From an uncultured Desulfovibrio sp. (GTDB taxonomy: Bacteria > Desulfobacterota > Desulfovibrionia > Desulfovibrionales > Desulfovibrionaceae): a stretch of 8,792 nucleotides of DNA. The notes under the pieces were generated by a model. The model was not told the DNA's origin and did no database searches. It worked only from the letters and a program-made list of their open reading frames with translations. The stretch's first letter is position 1; each line of letters starts with the position of its first letter. Below are positions 1-6,682 of this stretch, in pieces. A program made the position numbers and the translations under genes. Location of the stretch: NCBI GenBank assembly GCA_945871415.1, contig CAMBWG010000075.1, forward strand, positions 1 to 8,792, written 5' to 3'.

Positions 1-32
1 AGAGAGAGCAGAGCGGCGGAAAGGCGCTTCAT
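1..32 (-). CDS. Start of a possible exported protein (partial)
   Basis: Reading the minus strand, an ATG at 32-30 follows the valS stop codon directly (TAA then ATG with no gap), and the frame stays open to the window edge. The ten complete codons give MKRLSAALLS, and the last two bases force Leu next. A short basic start followed by small and hydrophobic residues is what a Sec signal peptide looks like, so an exported protein or lipoprotein co-transcribed with valS is plausible. The preceding bases contain only a weak purine-rich ribosome site (GAGAGAAG in the last valS codons). Only ten codons are visible, so product and even reality of the gene are uncertain. Confidence 0.42.
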   Translation of the reverse strand, partial: MKRLSAALLS

Positions 33-2693
33 TTAGTCATCGGCAAGTGCTTCTCTCAATCGCTGGCGCAGGGCCACCAGCTTGGTCTTGTTGTCAAGCA
101 GGGTGGCGGCGCGGGCCCGTTCGCGTTCCACGACTTCGGCGGGCGCGCGGCTCACGAAGCTTTCGTTATGCAGCTTGGTCTGCACGCCGATGAGATCCTT
201 GTCGAGCTTGGCCAGCTCCTTGTCGAGGCGGGCCAGTTCTCCCTGAAGGTCCACGGCGCCCTTGAGGGGCACGATGACCTGGCAGCCTTCGACCACGGCA
301 GAGGCCGAGGCCTTGGGTGCGGCAAGATCGGTACCGATTTCCAGACCTTCGAGACGGGCCAGCGTCATCATCATGGGGCGGGCATGATCCAGCAGAGCTG
401 CCTGCGCGTCATCCACGGGATGCAGGAGCAGACTTACCTTGTGGGCCGGGCTGATGTTGAGCTCGGCCTTGATGGTGCGCACGGCGACGATGATGCCCTG
501 AATGAGTTCCATACGGGCGGCCTCGGCGGGATGTTCGCAGCCGGGGCGCGCGGCGGGGTAGCGTTCGAGGGCGATGTCGGTGGGCGTCGCGCCCGCTTCC
601 GTGGGCAGAGCGTTCCAGATTTCCGCCGTCACAAAGGGGATAACGGGATGGAGAAGCAGCAGCAGTTCGCGCAGCACCACCCACAGCACGCGCTGGGCCA
701 CGGGCTTGCGGCCTTCATCCTGCATATCGGGCTTGATGAGCTCCAGATACCAGTCGCAGAACTCGTTCCAGAGGAACTTGTAGCCGAGCTGGGCGGCGTC
801 GTTGAAGCGATATTCTTCAAGGGCGGCGTCCACGTCCTTTTTGACGGCCTCAAGGCGGTGCAGAATCCACTGATGATGCAGGCCCTCGACCGACTCCAGA
901 GCCACGGGCGCGGGCGCGGTTTCGGGCAGATTCATGAGCGCGAAGCGGGCGGCATTCCAGAGCTTGTTGACAAAGTGGCGGTAGCCCTCGATGCGCTCTT
1001 CGGAAAGACGGATGTCGCGGCCCATGGCGGCAAAGGCCGTCAGGGTGAAGCGCAGGGCGTCGCAGCCGTACTTGTCGATCATGAGCAGCGGGTCAATGAC
1101 GTTGCCGGTGGACTTGGACATCTTGCGGCCGGTGGCGTCGCGTACCAGCGCATGCAGATAGACGTCGCGGAAGGGCACCTGACCCATGAAGTGCAGGCCC
1201 ATCATCATCATGCGGGCGACCCAGAAGAAGATGATGTCAAAGCCGGTGACGAGCACGGACGTGGGGTACCAGCGTTCCAGCTCGGCGGTCTTTTCGGGCC
1301 AGCCCATGGTGGAGAAGGGCCAGAGCGCCGAGGAGAACCAGGTATCGAGCACGTCTTCTTCCTGCTTCAGATGCGTGCAGCCGCACCTGGGGCAGACCGT
1401 GGGGTCCTGTTCCTCGACAATGAGTTCGCCGCACTGCTCGCAGGTCCAGGCGGGAATGCGGTGGCCCCACCAGATTTGACGGCTGATGCACCAGTCGCGG
1501 ATGTTGTCGAGCCAGTGATAATAGGTCTTGCGCCAGCTTTCGGGCAGGATGGCCGTCTGATCGGGCACGGCGGCGCGGGCCGCGGGGGCCATTTTCGTGG
1601 TGGCGACGAACCACTGAGTGGAGACGTGAGGTTCCACCACCGTATGGCAGCGGTAACAGTGCCCCACGGAGTTTTCGAGATCGTCCACCTTGACGAGATC
1701 GCCGGCGGCTTCGATGTCGGCCACGATGCGGGTGCGGCATTCTTCCTTGCTCAGACCGGCATAGGGACCGGCCTCGGCCTTCATGACGCCGTTTTCGTCG
1801 ATGACCTGCAAAAATTCGAGGTTATGGGTGCGGCCCAGCGCCCAGTCGTTGTGGTCGTGGCAGGGCGTCACCTTGAGCGCGCCGGTACCGAATTCCCGAT
1901 CCACATACTTGTCGGCAATAATGGGAATTTCCCGGCCAAGAACAGGGACGACGGCCTTTTTGCCCACAAGGTGGGCGTAGCGTTCATCTTCGGGATGCAC
2001 GCAGATGGCGGTGTCGCCGGGGATGGTTTCCGGGCGGGTGGTGGCGATGGTGATGTAGCCGGAGCCGTCGGCCAGCTTGTAGCGCACGCTCCAGAGCTTG
2101 CCCTTGTGAGCTTCGTGTTCCACTTCGTCGTCGGCCAGGGCGGTATGGCAGCGCGAGCACCAGTTGATGATGTAATCGCCCTTGTAGATCAGCCCTTCCT
2201 TATACAGACGCACAAAGACCTTGCGCACGGCGGCGGAAAGACCTTCGTCCATGGTGAAGCGCAGGCGCGTCCAGTCCACGGAAGCGCCGAGCGCGCGGAT
2301 CTGATCCAGAATGCGGTGGCCGTAGTCTTCGCGCCACTGCCAGACGCGTTCCACAAAGGCTTCGCGGCCCAGATCCTGACGGCGCTTGCCTTCTCTGGCA
2401 AGGGCGCGCTCCACGACGTTCTGGGTGGCGATGCCCGCATGGTCGGTGCCGGGAACCCAGAGGACGTTTCTGCCTTTCTGGCGGGCATGACGGCACAGCA
2501 CGTCGATGAGGGTAATATTCAGCGCATGGCCGATATGCAGCGCGCCCGTAACGTTGGGCGGAGGAATGACGATGGAAAAGGCTTCGCCGTCCGCGCCGGG
2601 ATCGGGCGTGAAGGTCTTGTTGTCCTGCCAGTGGTTGCGCCACCGGGCTTCCACGTCATGGGGTTCGTAACCCTTGGGGAGTGTTTCCGCCAT
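33..2693 (-). CDS. valS: Valyl-tRNA synthetase
   Basis: Cytoplasmic class Ia aminoacyl-tRNA synthetase that charges tRNA-Val with valine and edits mischarged threonine. The 886 residues are a normal full length. Visible landmarks: HIGH motif in NVTGALHIGHALN (HIGH at 53-56), editing (CP1) domain with TTRPETIPGD (218-227) and GTGALKVTPCHDHND (269-283), the DWCISRQIWWGHRIPAW block (400-416), GFDIIFFWVARMMM (484-497), and KMSKS at 524-528. The anticodon-binding helical domain follows, then a charged C-terminal coiled coil (about 817-886) typical of ValRS. Cys pairs at 179/182, 346/349, 418/421 and 434/437 look like two zinc sites, as I recall for the Thermus enzyme. The start ATG (2693-2691) is preceded by GGAG and AAGGA. 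The gene diverges from the BPL_N gene, and a possible exported-protein gene begins right after its TAA. Confidence 0.98.
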   Translation of the reverse strand: MAETLPKGYEPHDVEARWRNHWQDNKTFTPDPGADGEAFSIVIPPPNVTGALHIGHALNITLIDVLCRHARQKGRNVLWVPGTDHAGIATQNVVERALAREGKRRQDLGREAFVERVWQWREDYGHRILDQIRALGASVDWTRLRFTMDEGLSAAVRKVFVRLYKEGLIYKGDYIINWCSRCHTALADDEVEHEAHKGKLWSVRYKLADGSGYITIATTRPETIPGDTAICVHPEDERYAHLVGKKAVVPVLGREIPIIADKYVDREFGTGALKVTPCHDHNDWALGRTHNLEFLQVIDENGVMKAEAGPYAGLSKEECRTRIVADIEAAGDLVKVDDLENSVGHCYRCHTVVEPHVSTQWFVATTKMAPAARAAVPDQTAILPESWRKTYYHWLDNIRDWCISRQIWWGHRIPAWTCEQCGELIVEEQDPTVCPRCGCTHLKQEEDVLDTWFSSALWPFSTMGWPEKTAELERWYPTSVLVTGFDIIFFWVARMMMMGLHFMGQVPFRDVYLHALVRDATGRKMSKSTGNVIDPLLMIDKYGCDALRFTLTAFAAMGRDIRLSEERIEGYRHFVNKLWNAARFALMNLPETAPAPVALESVEGLHHQWILHRLEAVKKDVDAALEEYRFNDAAQLGYKFLWNEFCDWYLELIKPDMQDEGRKPVAQRVLWVVLRELLLLLHPVIPFVTAEIWNALPTEAGATPTDIALERYPAARPGCEHPAEAARMELIQGIIVAVRTIKAELNISPAHKVSLLLHPVDDAQAALLDHARPMMMTLARLEGLEIGTDLAAPKASASAVVEGCQVIVPLKGAVDLQGELARLDKELAKLDKDLIGVQTKLHNESFVSRAPAEVVERERARAATLLDNKTKLVALRQRLREALADD

Positions 2694-2732
2694 ATCCTTG
2701 CTTTCTCCATGAAAGGCGGCAATACTGCGCGC

Positions 2733-4064
2733 ATGCAGACCGCCCGAGATATTGCCATACTATGGGATGCGTCCCATATCTGGGGATTCATGGCCTGGCG
2801 CGCCGTGCGCGGCCTCGGCCTGTCCTGCCGTTTGTTCAAGGCCCAGAACATAGCCAAAGGCGGCCTGTTCGGCAAGCCGGGCGATGCGGGCGGGGGCGAG
2901 CGGCGTTTTTCGCTGCTGCTCGTGCCCGGCGGCAATGCCCGCCTCAAGGCCGCCGGTCTGGGACGGCGCGGCATGGAGGCCATCCGGCGTCATGTGGCCG
3001 AAGGCGGGGCCTATCTGGGTTTTTGCGGCGGCGCGGGGCTGGCCCTGCGTCACGGCGACGGGCTGGGCCTGTGCCCGTGGGCCCGGGCCCGGTATCCCGA
3101 ACGCCTGCAGCATCTTGTTTCCGGACATCTGCGCTGTCATGTGCCTTCCCCCGGTGATGACGAAGCCGTCGCCCGTCTGATCCCGCCTTCGTGGCGCGCG
3201 GGCGATGTCCGGCCGTCGCTGCCCGTGTGGTGGCCCGGCCGTTTTGCGCCGGGCGCGGAAGCTTCCGTGCGGGTTCTGGCAACCTACGGGCCGCCGGATG
3301 CCGATTTCTGGCTGGCGGATCTGCCCCTGCGGCGTGTGCCCGCCCATGTCTTCGAGGCCTGGCGGGATTTGTACGGCGTGGATCTGTCCGCGCGTTTTGT
3401 GCACGGGCAGCCCGTGGTCCTGACGGGAACCAGCGGCGCGGGGCGCTATGTGCTCAGCTATTCGCATCTGGAAACCCCGCACAGCCCCGACGCGAATTTC
3501 TGGTTTGCCCATCTTCTGCACGAGCTTTCCGGTTTGCAGCCTGCTTCCGTGACGGTTCCCGCCTGGGATATGGCCGGACAGGAGCCGGATGCGGCCGCCT
3601 GGCCCGCCGATGCCCGCGAGGCGCTGTGTTCGGCCCTGCGCGGGTTGCGCTCCCTGCTGCGGCTGGCTGTGGAACACAATCTGTTTTTTGAGCGCGCCCC
3701 CTGGCTCTGGGGCTGGAAGTCCGGTCTGCCCGGCGCGGCCTGCAATAATCTGCATGCGGCCCTGTACGAAACGGCTTCCAGTTGTCCCGGCCCCGAAGCC
3801 CTGCGCTGCTGGCGCGACATCGGCGCGCGCTTCCGTTCGCTGGCCCCGTTGTTTCTTGAGGGCGCGGAGGGCTATCTGCTGGCCTGCCGTCTGGCGGAAA
3901 CGCTGCTGCCGACCCTGCCCGATGCCGTGGACAGGCGCGGGCTTGCCAATCAGCGCGAGGCCCTGTTCGGACATCCCATGAACGGCGGCGGACTGATGGG
4001 GCAGCTTGTGGAAATGGTCGAAGAACTGTTCTTCCTCTGCCATGCGCCCGCGGATACAGCCTGA
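2733..4064 (+). CDS. BPL_N-domain, glutamine-amidotransferase-like protein
   Basis: 443 residues, no signal peptide seen, so probably cytoplasmic. The N-terminal part resembles the BPL_N domain (the N-terminal domain of eukaryotic-type biotin-protein ligases), a class I glutamine amidotransferase-like fold. It starts with IAILWDASHIWG (7-18), has LLLVPGGNA (61-69), then a nucleophile-elbow-like GFCGGAGLA (96-104) with Cys98, and later YVLSYSHLETPH (239-250) with an H-x-E pair (His245, Glu247) where class I amidotransferases keep the rest of their triad. About 170 C-terminal residues are mostly helical, Leu/Ala-rich and unassigned by me. There is no biotin-ligase catalytic domain, so the common label 'biotin-protein ligase' would be misleading. 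Start choice: ATG 2733 puts the first strand near the N-terminus; an in-frame ATG at 2709 would add 8 residues. Neither has a strong ribosome site. Substrate and role are unknown. Confidence 0.85.
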   Translation: MQTARDIAILWDASHIWGFMAWRAVRGLGLSCRLFKAQNIAKGGLFGKPGDAGGGERRFSLLLVPGGNARLKAAGLGRRGMEAIRRHVAEGGAYLGFCGGAGLALRHGDGLGLCPWARARYPERLQHLVSGHLRCHVPSPGDDEAVARLIPPSWRAGDVRPSLPVWWPGRFAPGAEASVRVLATYGPPDADFWLADLPLRRVPAHVFEAWRDLYGVDLSARFVHGQPVVLTGTSGAGRYVLSYSHLETPHSPDANFWFAHLLHELSGLQPASVTVPAWDMAGQEPDAAAWPADAREALCSALRGLRSLLRLAVEHNLFFERAPWLWGWKSGLPGAACNNLHAALYETASSCPGPEALRCWRDIGARFRSLAPLFLEGAEGYLLACRLAETLLPTLPDAVDRRGLANQREALFGHPMNGGGLMGQLVEMVEELFFLCHAPADTA

Positions 4065-4078
4065 GGCCCGTTGACACT

Positions 4079-4100
4079 GCATCCTTCTTCCGGGGGATGC
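4079..4100 (+). terminator. Hairpin after BPL_N gene, weak terminator candidate
   Basis: Fifteen bases after the BPL_N stop, 4079-4087 (GCATCCTTC) can pair with 4092-4100 (GGGGGATGC) as a 9-bp stem with two G-T wobbles and a TTCC loop. The sequence that follows (GGGAGTTTGTGG) lacks a real T tract, so it is either a poor intrinsic terminator or simply a 3' end stabilising hairpin. Confidence 0.3.
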
Positions 4101-4160
4101 GGGAGTTTGTGGCGGGCATGCAGTGAGGTATCTATCTATTTGAAATGAAAATATACTTTA

Positions 4161-4214
4161 CCGAGAAGCGACAGGGCGTATGGTATGAAATGCAACGCGT
4201 TTCATACTGAAAAT
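4161..4214 (+). repeat. Dispersed hairpin repeat, B module (copy 1)
   Basis: This 54-base stretch matches 4767-4820 at 47 of 54 positions in the same orientation. It ends in a hairpin: arm 4183-4193 (GTATGAAATGC), loop AAC, arm 4197-4207 (GCGTTTCATAC), 11 pairs including one G-T wobble. Compared with the other copy, the paired bases at 4185 and 4205 are A/T here and T/A there, so the pairing is kept while the bases change. It lies in the gap before dsrE, after an AT-rich tract (4128-4160). No A module precedes it. Confidence 0.75.
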
Positions 4215-4320
4215 GCTCCGGCTGCCGGCCAGATCCCGGGGCCGGGCGGGACTCGATTTTTCTCCCGTGTTCTGGCATGCTTCTCCAGTATCCTGTCTTT
4301 TTATACCGGAGGTTATAATC

Positions 4321-4662
4321 ATGGCCGATGCCCTGTGTCTGCATATTGATGCCAACGATCCCGCACGTCTGCGCCTTGCGCTCAAAAATGCCAGAAATTA
4401 TCTGACCGTCGTTGGCGAAGCCCCGGTGACGCTGCTGGCCAACGGTCCCTCCGTCAATCTCTTTGCCGCGCCCAATGCCGAACTGGAGGCGATGGCCGCG
4501 GAGCTGACGGGCAAGGGCCTGCGTATCGAGCTGTGCCAGTTCGCTCTGAACGAGAACAAGCTTACGAAGGAACAGCTCTGGAGCTGCTGCAATGTCGTGC
4601 CCGCCGGGATGGTGGCGCTCGTGGAAATGCAGCGCAAGGGGTACGCCTACGTGAAACCGTAG
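4321..4662 (+). CDS. DsrE-family small protein
   Basis: 113 residues, cytoplasmic, about the usual length for a DsrE/DsrF/TusD-like single-domain protein. Family signs: an N-terminal beta strand (LCLHIDAND), an amphipathic helix with LKNARNYL (21-28), a VTLLANGPSV strand-turn (36-45), GLRIELCQFALNENKL (66-81) and a C-terminal VVPAGMVALVEMQRKGYAYVKP-type ending, in which the VVPAG, Q-x-x-GY and final K-P are typical. Cys residues are at 6, 72, 89 and 90. Cys72 sits where related proteins carry a conserved Cys thought to take part in sulfur transfer or binding. The true partner is unknown and no dsr or tus genes are adjacent. ATG 4321 has GGAGG at 4308-4312, 8 bases upstream, which decides the start over an in-frame upstream ATG at 4213. 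It is probably monocistronic, is convergent with the cyclophilin gene, and is flanked by two direct hairpin repeats. Confidence 0.88.
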   Translation: MADALCLHIDANDPARLRLALKNARNYLTVVGEAPVTLLANGPSVNLFAAPNAELEAMAAELTGKGLRIELCQFALNENKLTKEQLWSCCNVVPAGMVALVEMQRKGYAYVKP

Positions 4663-4684
4663 GCCGGAGATGGCCGAAAATAAA

Positions 4685-4820
4685 GCGTGTTACCCTTAAA
4701 AAGGTAAAACGCGAGGCGGCGGCACTGCGCCGCCCGGCCCGAAGTGAGCGGAAAAACCGCGTTTTTCCGCGAAACGACAGGTCGTATGGTTTGAAACGCA
4801 ACGCGTTTCAAACTGGAAAT
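4685..4820 (+). repeat. Dispersed hairpin repeat, composite A+B copy (copy 2)
   Basis: Gap between the convergent dsrE and cyclophilin genes, filled by four consecutive hairpins. Stem 1: 4685-4694 with 4703-4712 (10 positions, one mismatch). Stem 2: 4715-4721 with 4728-4734 (7 bp). Stem 3: 4748-4756 (GCGGAAAAA) with 4762-4770 (9 bp, perfect). Stem 4: 4789-4799 (GTTTGAAACGC) with 4803-4813, 11 bp perfect, loop AAC. The first part (A module, about 4685-4760) recurs inverted at 8521-8589; the last 54 bases (B module, 4767-4820) recur at 4161-4214. No T tract follows the stems on the plus strand, so a terminator role for dsrE is not shown, although the hairpins would lie in its 3' UTR. Confidence 0.78.
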
Positions 4821-4858
4821 AAGAAGGAGCCCGTACCGCTTGCGGCGGTACGGGCTCC
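4815..4858 (-). terminator. Intrinsic terminator of the cyclophilin gene
   Basis: A perfect 14-bp stem pairs 4826-4839 (GGAGCCCGTACCGC) with 4845-4858, loop of 5. On the minus strand it is followed by a T-rich run (TTCTTATTTCC, 4825 down to 4815), while the plus-strand side (CTGCGTTGC) has no T tract. It lies about 30 bases after the cyclophilin stop at 4888, so it most likely ends that transcript. The stem could also slow plus-strand transcripts coming from dsrE. Confidence 0.78.
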
Positions 4859-4887
4859 CTGCGTTGCGATGCTGCGTTACTGTTGCG

Positions 4888-5484
4888 TTATTCCATAATG
4901 GTGGCGCGCTTGATGAAAATGGGGTCCAGCGGCACATCGTCATGATAGCCGCGGCGGCCGGTCTGCACGCCCGCAATCTTGTCCACAACGTCCTGTCCCT
5001 TGATGACCTTGCCGAACACGGCGTAGCCCCAGCCCTGCGGCGTCTGGGACTTGTAGTCAAGGAAGGCGTTGTTGGCGACGTTGATAAAGAACTGCGACGT
5101 GGCCGAATGCGGCTCCGAGGTGCGGGCCATGGCGATGGTGTACTTGGAGTTCTTCAGGCCGTTGGCGGCTTCGTTCTTGATGGGCGCACGCGCGGGCTTT
5201 TCCTTCATGTCCGGCCCCATGCCGCCGCCCTGAATCATGAAGCCCTTGATCACGCGGTGAAAGGTCGTGCCGTCATAGAAGCCGGCTTTCACGTATTCAA
5301 GGAAGTTCGTCACCGTCATGGGCGCCTTGCGGGCGTCAAGACGCACAACAATGTCCCCCATGCTGGTTTCCAGCTTGACGGTGGGATCGGCAGCCTGCGC
5401 GGGAGTGCCGCACAGCATGCCTGCCAGCAGAAACGCGGCGGCCAGCAGTCCGCGGCCCCACGCGGCGAAAGAAAGACCTTTCAT
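4888..5484 (-). CDS. Periplasmic cyclophilin-type peptidyl-prolyl isomerase
   Basis: 198 residues with a cleavable Sec signal: basic start MKG, a long hydrophobic stretch [12 protein letters not shown] (13-24) and an Ala-Gln-Ala site near 29-31. The mature protein is a single cyclophilin domain that catalyses cis-trans isomerisation of prolyl peptide bonds, here presumably for folding of exported proteins. Motifs: [16 protein letters not shown] (73-88; Arg77, Phe82, Gln85 match the active-site Arg, Phe and Gln), YTIAMART (115-122), [17 protein letters not shown] (127-143; Phe132), and [17 protein letters not shown]. Phe141 replaces the Trp of cyclosporin-sensitive eukaryotic forms, as in E. 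coli PpiA/PpiB. ATG 5484 was chosen because GGAGT sits 8 bases before it and the signal peptide begins there; the frame stays open farther upstream (to 5628) but with Arg-rich non-protein-like sequence. It is divergent from the BI-1 gene. It resembles PpiA more than cytoplasmic PpiB because of the signal peptide. Confidence 0.94.
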   Translation of the reverse strand: MKGLSFAAWGRGLLAAAFLLAGMLCGTPAQAADPTVKLETSMGDIVVRLDARKAPMTVTNFLEYVKAGFYDGTTFHRVIKGFMIQGGGMGPDMKEKPARAPIKNEAANGLKNSKYTIAMARTSEPHSATSQFFINVANNAFLDYKSQTPQGWGYAVFGKVIKGQDVVDKIAGVQTGRRGYHDDVPLDPIFIKRATIME

Positions 5485-5515
5485 TGGTTCTGACTCCTTT
5501 GCGGATATGCGACGG

Positions 5516-5561
5516 CCCTGTGCGCGTCGCGGGCGCACGGTAACACGCGTGCCGCACAGGG
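5516..5561. promoter_or_regulatory. Inverted repeat in the cyclophilin leader
   Basis: CCCTGTGCG at 5516-5524 is matched by its exact complement CGCACAGGG at 5553-5561, with a second nested dyad GTGCGC (5520-5525) and GCGCAC (5533-5538) that would compete with it. It lies 32 to 77 bases upstream of the cyclophilin start. On the minus strand a weak promoter-like pair (TTGCCC at 5565-5560, then TACCGT about 17 bases on) overlaps it. It may be an operator or a leader hairpin; the function is inferred only from position. Confidence 0.3.
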
Positions 5562-5621
5562 GCAAGCTCCCTTTCCGGGCGCGGGAAAGCGGCTTCCCGT
5601 GCCGCCGGGCCCCGCTCCCCC

Positions 5622-5649
5622 TTGCCAAATGCGGAAAAAGCCGTATCCT
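5622..5649 (+). promoter_or_regulatory. Sigma70-type promoter for the BI-1 gene
   Basis: TTGCCA (5622-5627) and TATCCT (5644-5649) are separated by 16 bases, each 4 of 6 or better to the housekeeping consensus, with an A-rich stretch between them in an otherwise GC-rich region. A start near 5656 would give a leader of about 115 bases before the BI-1 ATG. Confidence 0.5.
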
Positions 5650-5771
5650 TAAAAGGACAAACCCGTATTCGGGGCGATACTGGCGGCGGACGCGTTATCG
5701 CCCGCGGCGGGAATGTCCGTCCTGAATCTCTCTTGTGTGTCCGCCGCAGCATTTTTTCGGAGGATTTCTCT

Positions 5772-6476
5772 ATGGAAACGACCCGCACTCTTTCCCGGAG
5801 CGCGACCAGTGCCGTCTCTGTGTATATGCGTCAGGTCTACGGCTGGATGACGGCCGGGCTTGCTCTGACCAGCGTTGTCGCCTATGCCGTGGCTGCCAGC
5901 CCTGCCGCTCAGATAGCCATTTTCAACAATTCGGTGATTCCCTTTATTCTGATTGTGGCGCAGTTCGGTCTGGTCATCGCCCTTTCCGCGGCCATTCATA
6001 AAATGTCCGGCACGACGGCGACGGGCCTTTTCCTGCTCTATTCCGGCCTGACCGGCCTGACCCTGTCGGCCATCTTCGTGGTGTATCCCATTGGGTCCAT
6101 CCTCAATGCCTTCCTCTCCACCACGGGGCTTTTCCTGGCCATGACCGTCTACGGCACGGTTACGAAGCGCGATCTGACCGGCATGGGTAACTTCCTGATC
6201 ATGGGTCTGATTGGTATCCTCATCGCCAGCCTGGTGAACTTCTTCCTGAAGAGCTCCATGATGGACTTCGTGATCAGCTGCCTCGGCGTCATCATCTTCA
6301 CCGGTCTGACGGCCTACGATACCCAGAAGCTCCGTGAATTCGGCATGGCCGCTCCCCTCGATGACGGCACCGCCGTACGCCGCGGCGCCATCCTCGGCGC
6401 GCTGACGCTTTACCTTGACTTCATCAACCTCTTCCTGATGCTTCTGCGCCTCTTTGGCGGCGGCAACCGCGACTAG
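5772..6476 (+). CDS. Bax inhibitor-1/YccA-family inner membrane protein
   Basis: 234 residues with about seven hydrophobic segments (roughly 26-43, 56-74, 83-101, 105-126, 138-159, 165-183, 208-226), as expected for the BI-1/YccA (TMBIM) family. Family hallmarks are VYMRQVYGWMTAGL near the N-terminus (17-30), AYDTQKLREF (181-190) and the C-terminal LTLYLDFINLFLMLLRLFGGG (211-231), closest in style to E. coli YbhL. Asp183 and Asp216 correspond to the two Asp residues that form a pH-sensitive pair in the Bacillus YetJ calcium-leak channel. By analogy it may pass Ca2+ or act in membrane or protein-quality homeostasis; the bacterial role is not settled. ATG 5772 has GGAGG at 5759-5763, 8 bases upstream, so a longer open frame from 5622 is rejected. 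It is divergent from the cyclophilin gene; its transcript probably ends at the terminator 6683-6717. Confidence 0.93.
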   Translation: METTRTLSRSATSAVSVYMRQVYGWMTAGLALTSVVAYAVAASPAAQIAIFNNSVIPFILIVAQFGLVIALSAAIHKMSGTTATGLFLLYSGLTGLTLSAIFVVYPIGSILNAFLSTTGLFLAMTVYGTVTKRDLTGMGNFLIMGLIGILIASLVNFFLKSSMMDFVISCLGVIIFTGLTAYDTQKLREFGMAAPLDDGTAVRRGAILGALTLYLDFINLFLMLLRLFGGGNRD

Positions 6477-6499
6477 AGCGCGGGCAGAGGATTTTTTTT

Positions 6500-6573
6500 C
6501 GGGGGAAGGAAACCCCCTTGGCTGGCGCGCAAGGGGTGTTTCCTTCCCCCGAACCCCCATCCTTCCCCCAACG
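6500..6573 (+). repeat. Long C-rich hairpin repeat (copy 1)
   Basis: Twenty-three bases after the BI-1 stop, 6500-6520 pairs with 6530-6551 as a 21-bp stem with one bulged T (6537) and a 9-base loop. A C-rich tail follows: CTTCCCCCGAACCCCC then ATCCTTCCCCC. The same tail (with small length changes) follows the hairpin at 8359-8398. A run of eight T lies before the stem (6492-6499), not after it, so it is not a standard plus-strand terminator. Confidence 0.75.
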
Positions 6574-6589
6574 CGCTTTTATCGGGAGG

Positions 6590-6682
6590 ATGTACAGCCC
6601 GGTAGCGCGACCGCATCCCCTGTGGCAGCCGTCTCCGGGCAGGGATACCGCCTGCCATCAGGATTGAGAATTACACAGGTTC
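6590..6682 (+). ncRNA. Structured stretch, possible small RNA or 3' UTR
   Basis: Three pairings can be drawn: GCCCGG 6597-6602 with CCGGGC 6635-6640, enclosing CCGCA 6611-6615 with TGTGG 6621-6625; and GGCAGG 6638-6643 with CCTGCC 6651-6656, which overlaps and so competes with the first. The stretch runs straight into a strong terminator (6683-6717). No own promoter is obvious, so it may just be the end of the BI-1 transcript. A link to a known RNA class could not be established by eye. Confidence 0.22.

Noticed and set aside
168..2708. Very long plus-strand open frame opposite valS, continuous with the BPL_N frame
   Set aside because: It is the shadow of valS in GC-rich DNA: His/Gly/Ala-rich, no domain sense, while the minus strand encodes a complete ValRS. 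Only the part from about 2709/2733 is a gene.
4140..4157. TTGAAA and TATACT as a promoter before dsrE
   Set aside because: The two hexamers are only 6 bases apart, and no acceptable -35 lies 16-18 bases before TATACT.
4273..4288. TGGCATG followed by TCCAG, sigma54-like site before dsrE
   Set aside because: The required GC of the -12 element is missing.
4314..4319. TATAAT just before the dsrE start codon
   Set aside because: It lies between the ribosome site and the ATG, so it cannot be the -10 of that gene's leader; no -35 at the right distance.
4161..4820. Repeats as a CRISPR array
   Set aside because: Only two B copies, 606 bases apart with a gene between, and no regular spacers or cas genes.
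5406..5416. Cys25 in the cyclophilin leader as a lipoprotein attachment site
   Set aside because: The preceding residues Gly-Met-Leu do not fit a lipobox; a signal peptidase I site at Ala-Gln-Ala follows.
5649..6560. Minus-strand open frame opposite the BI-1 gene
   Set aside because: Low-complexity Gly/His/Glu-rich translation and it runs through the hairpin repeat; BI-1 on the plus strand has clear family motifs and a ribosome site.
6585..6620. tRNA-like D-arm (GATGTACAGCCCGGTAGCGCG)
   Set aside because: No acceptor stem, anticodon arm or T-arm can be placed at proper distances; the later GGTTCAAA is too far away and joins the terminator.
6590..6667. A 25-codon open frame beginning ATG TAC AGC
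   Set aside because: The purine-rich run is directly against the ATG, too close to serve as a ribosome site, and the peptide looks like chance.
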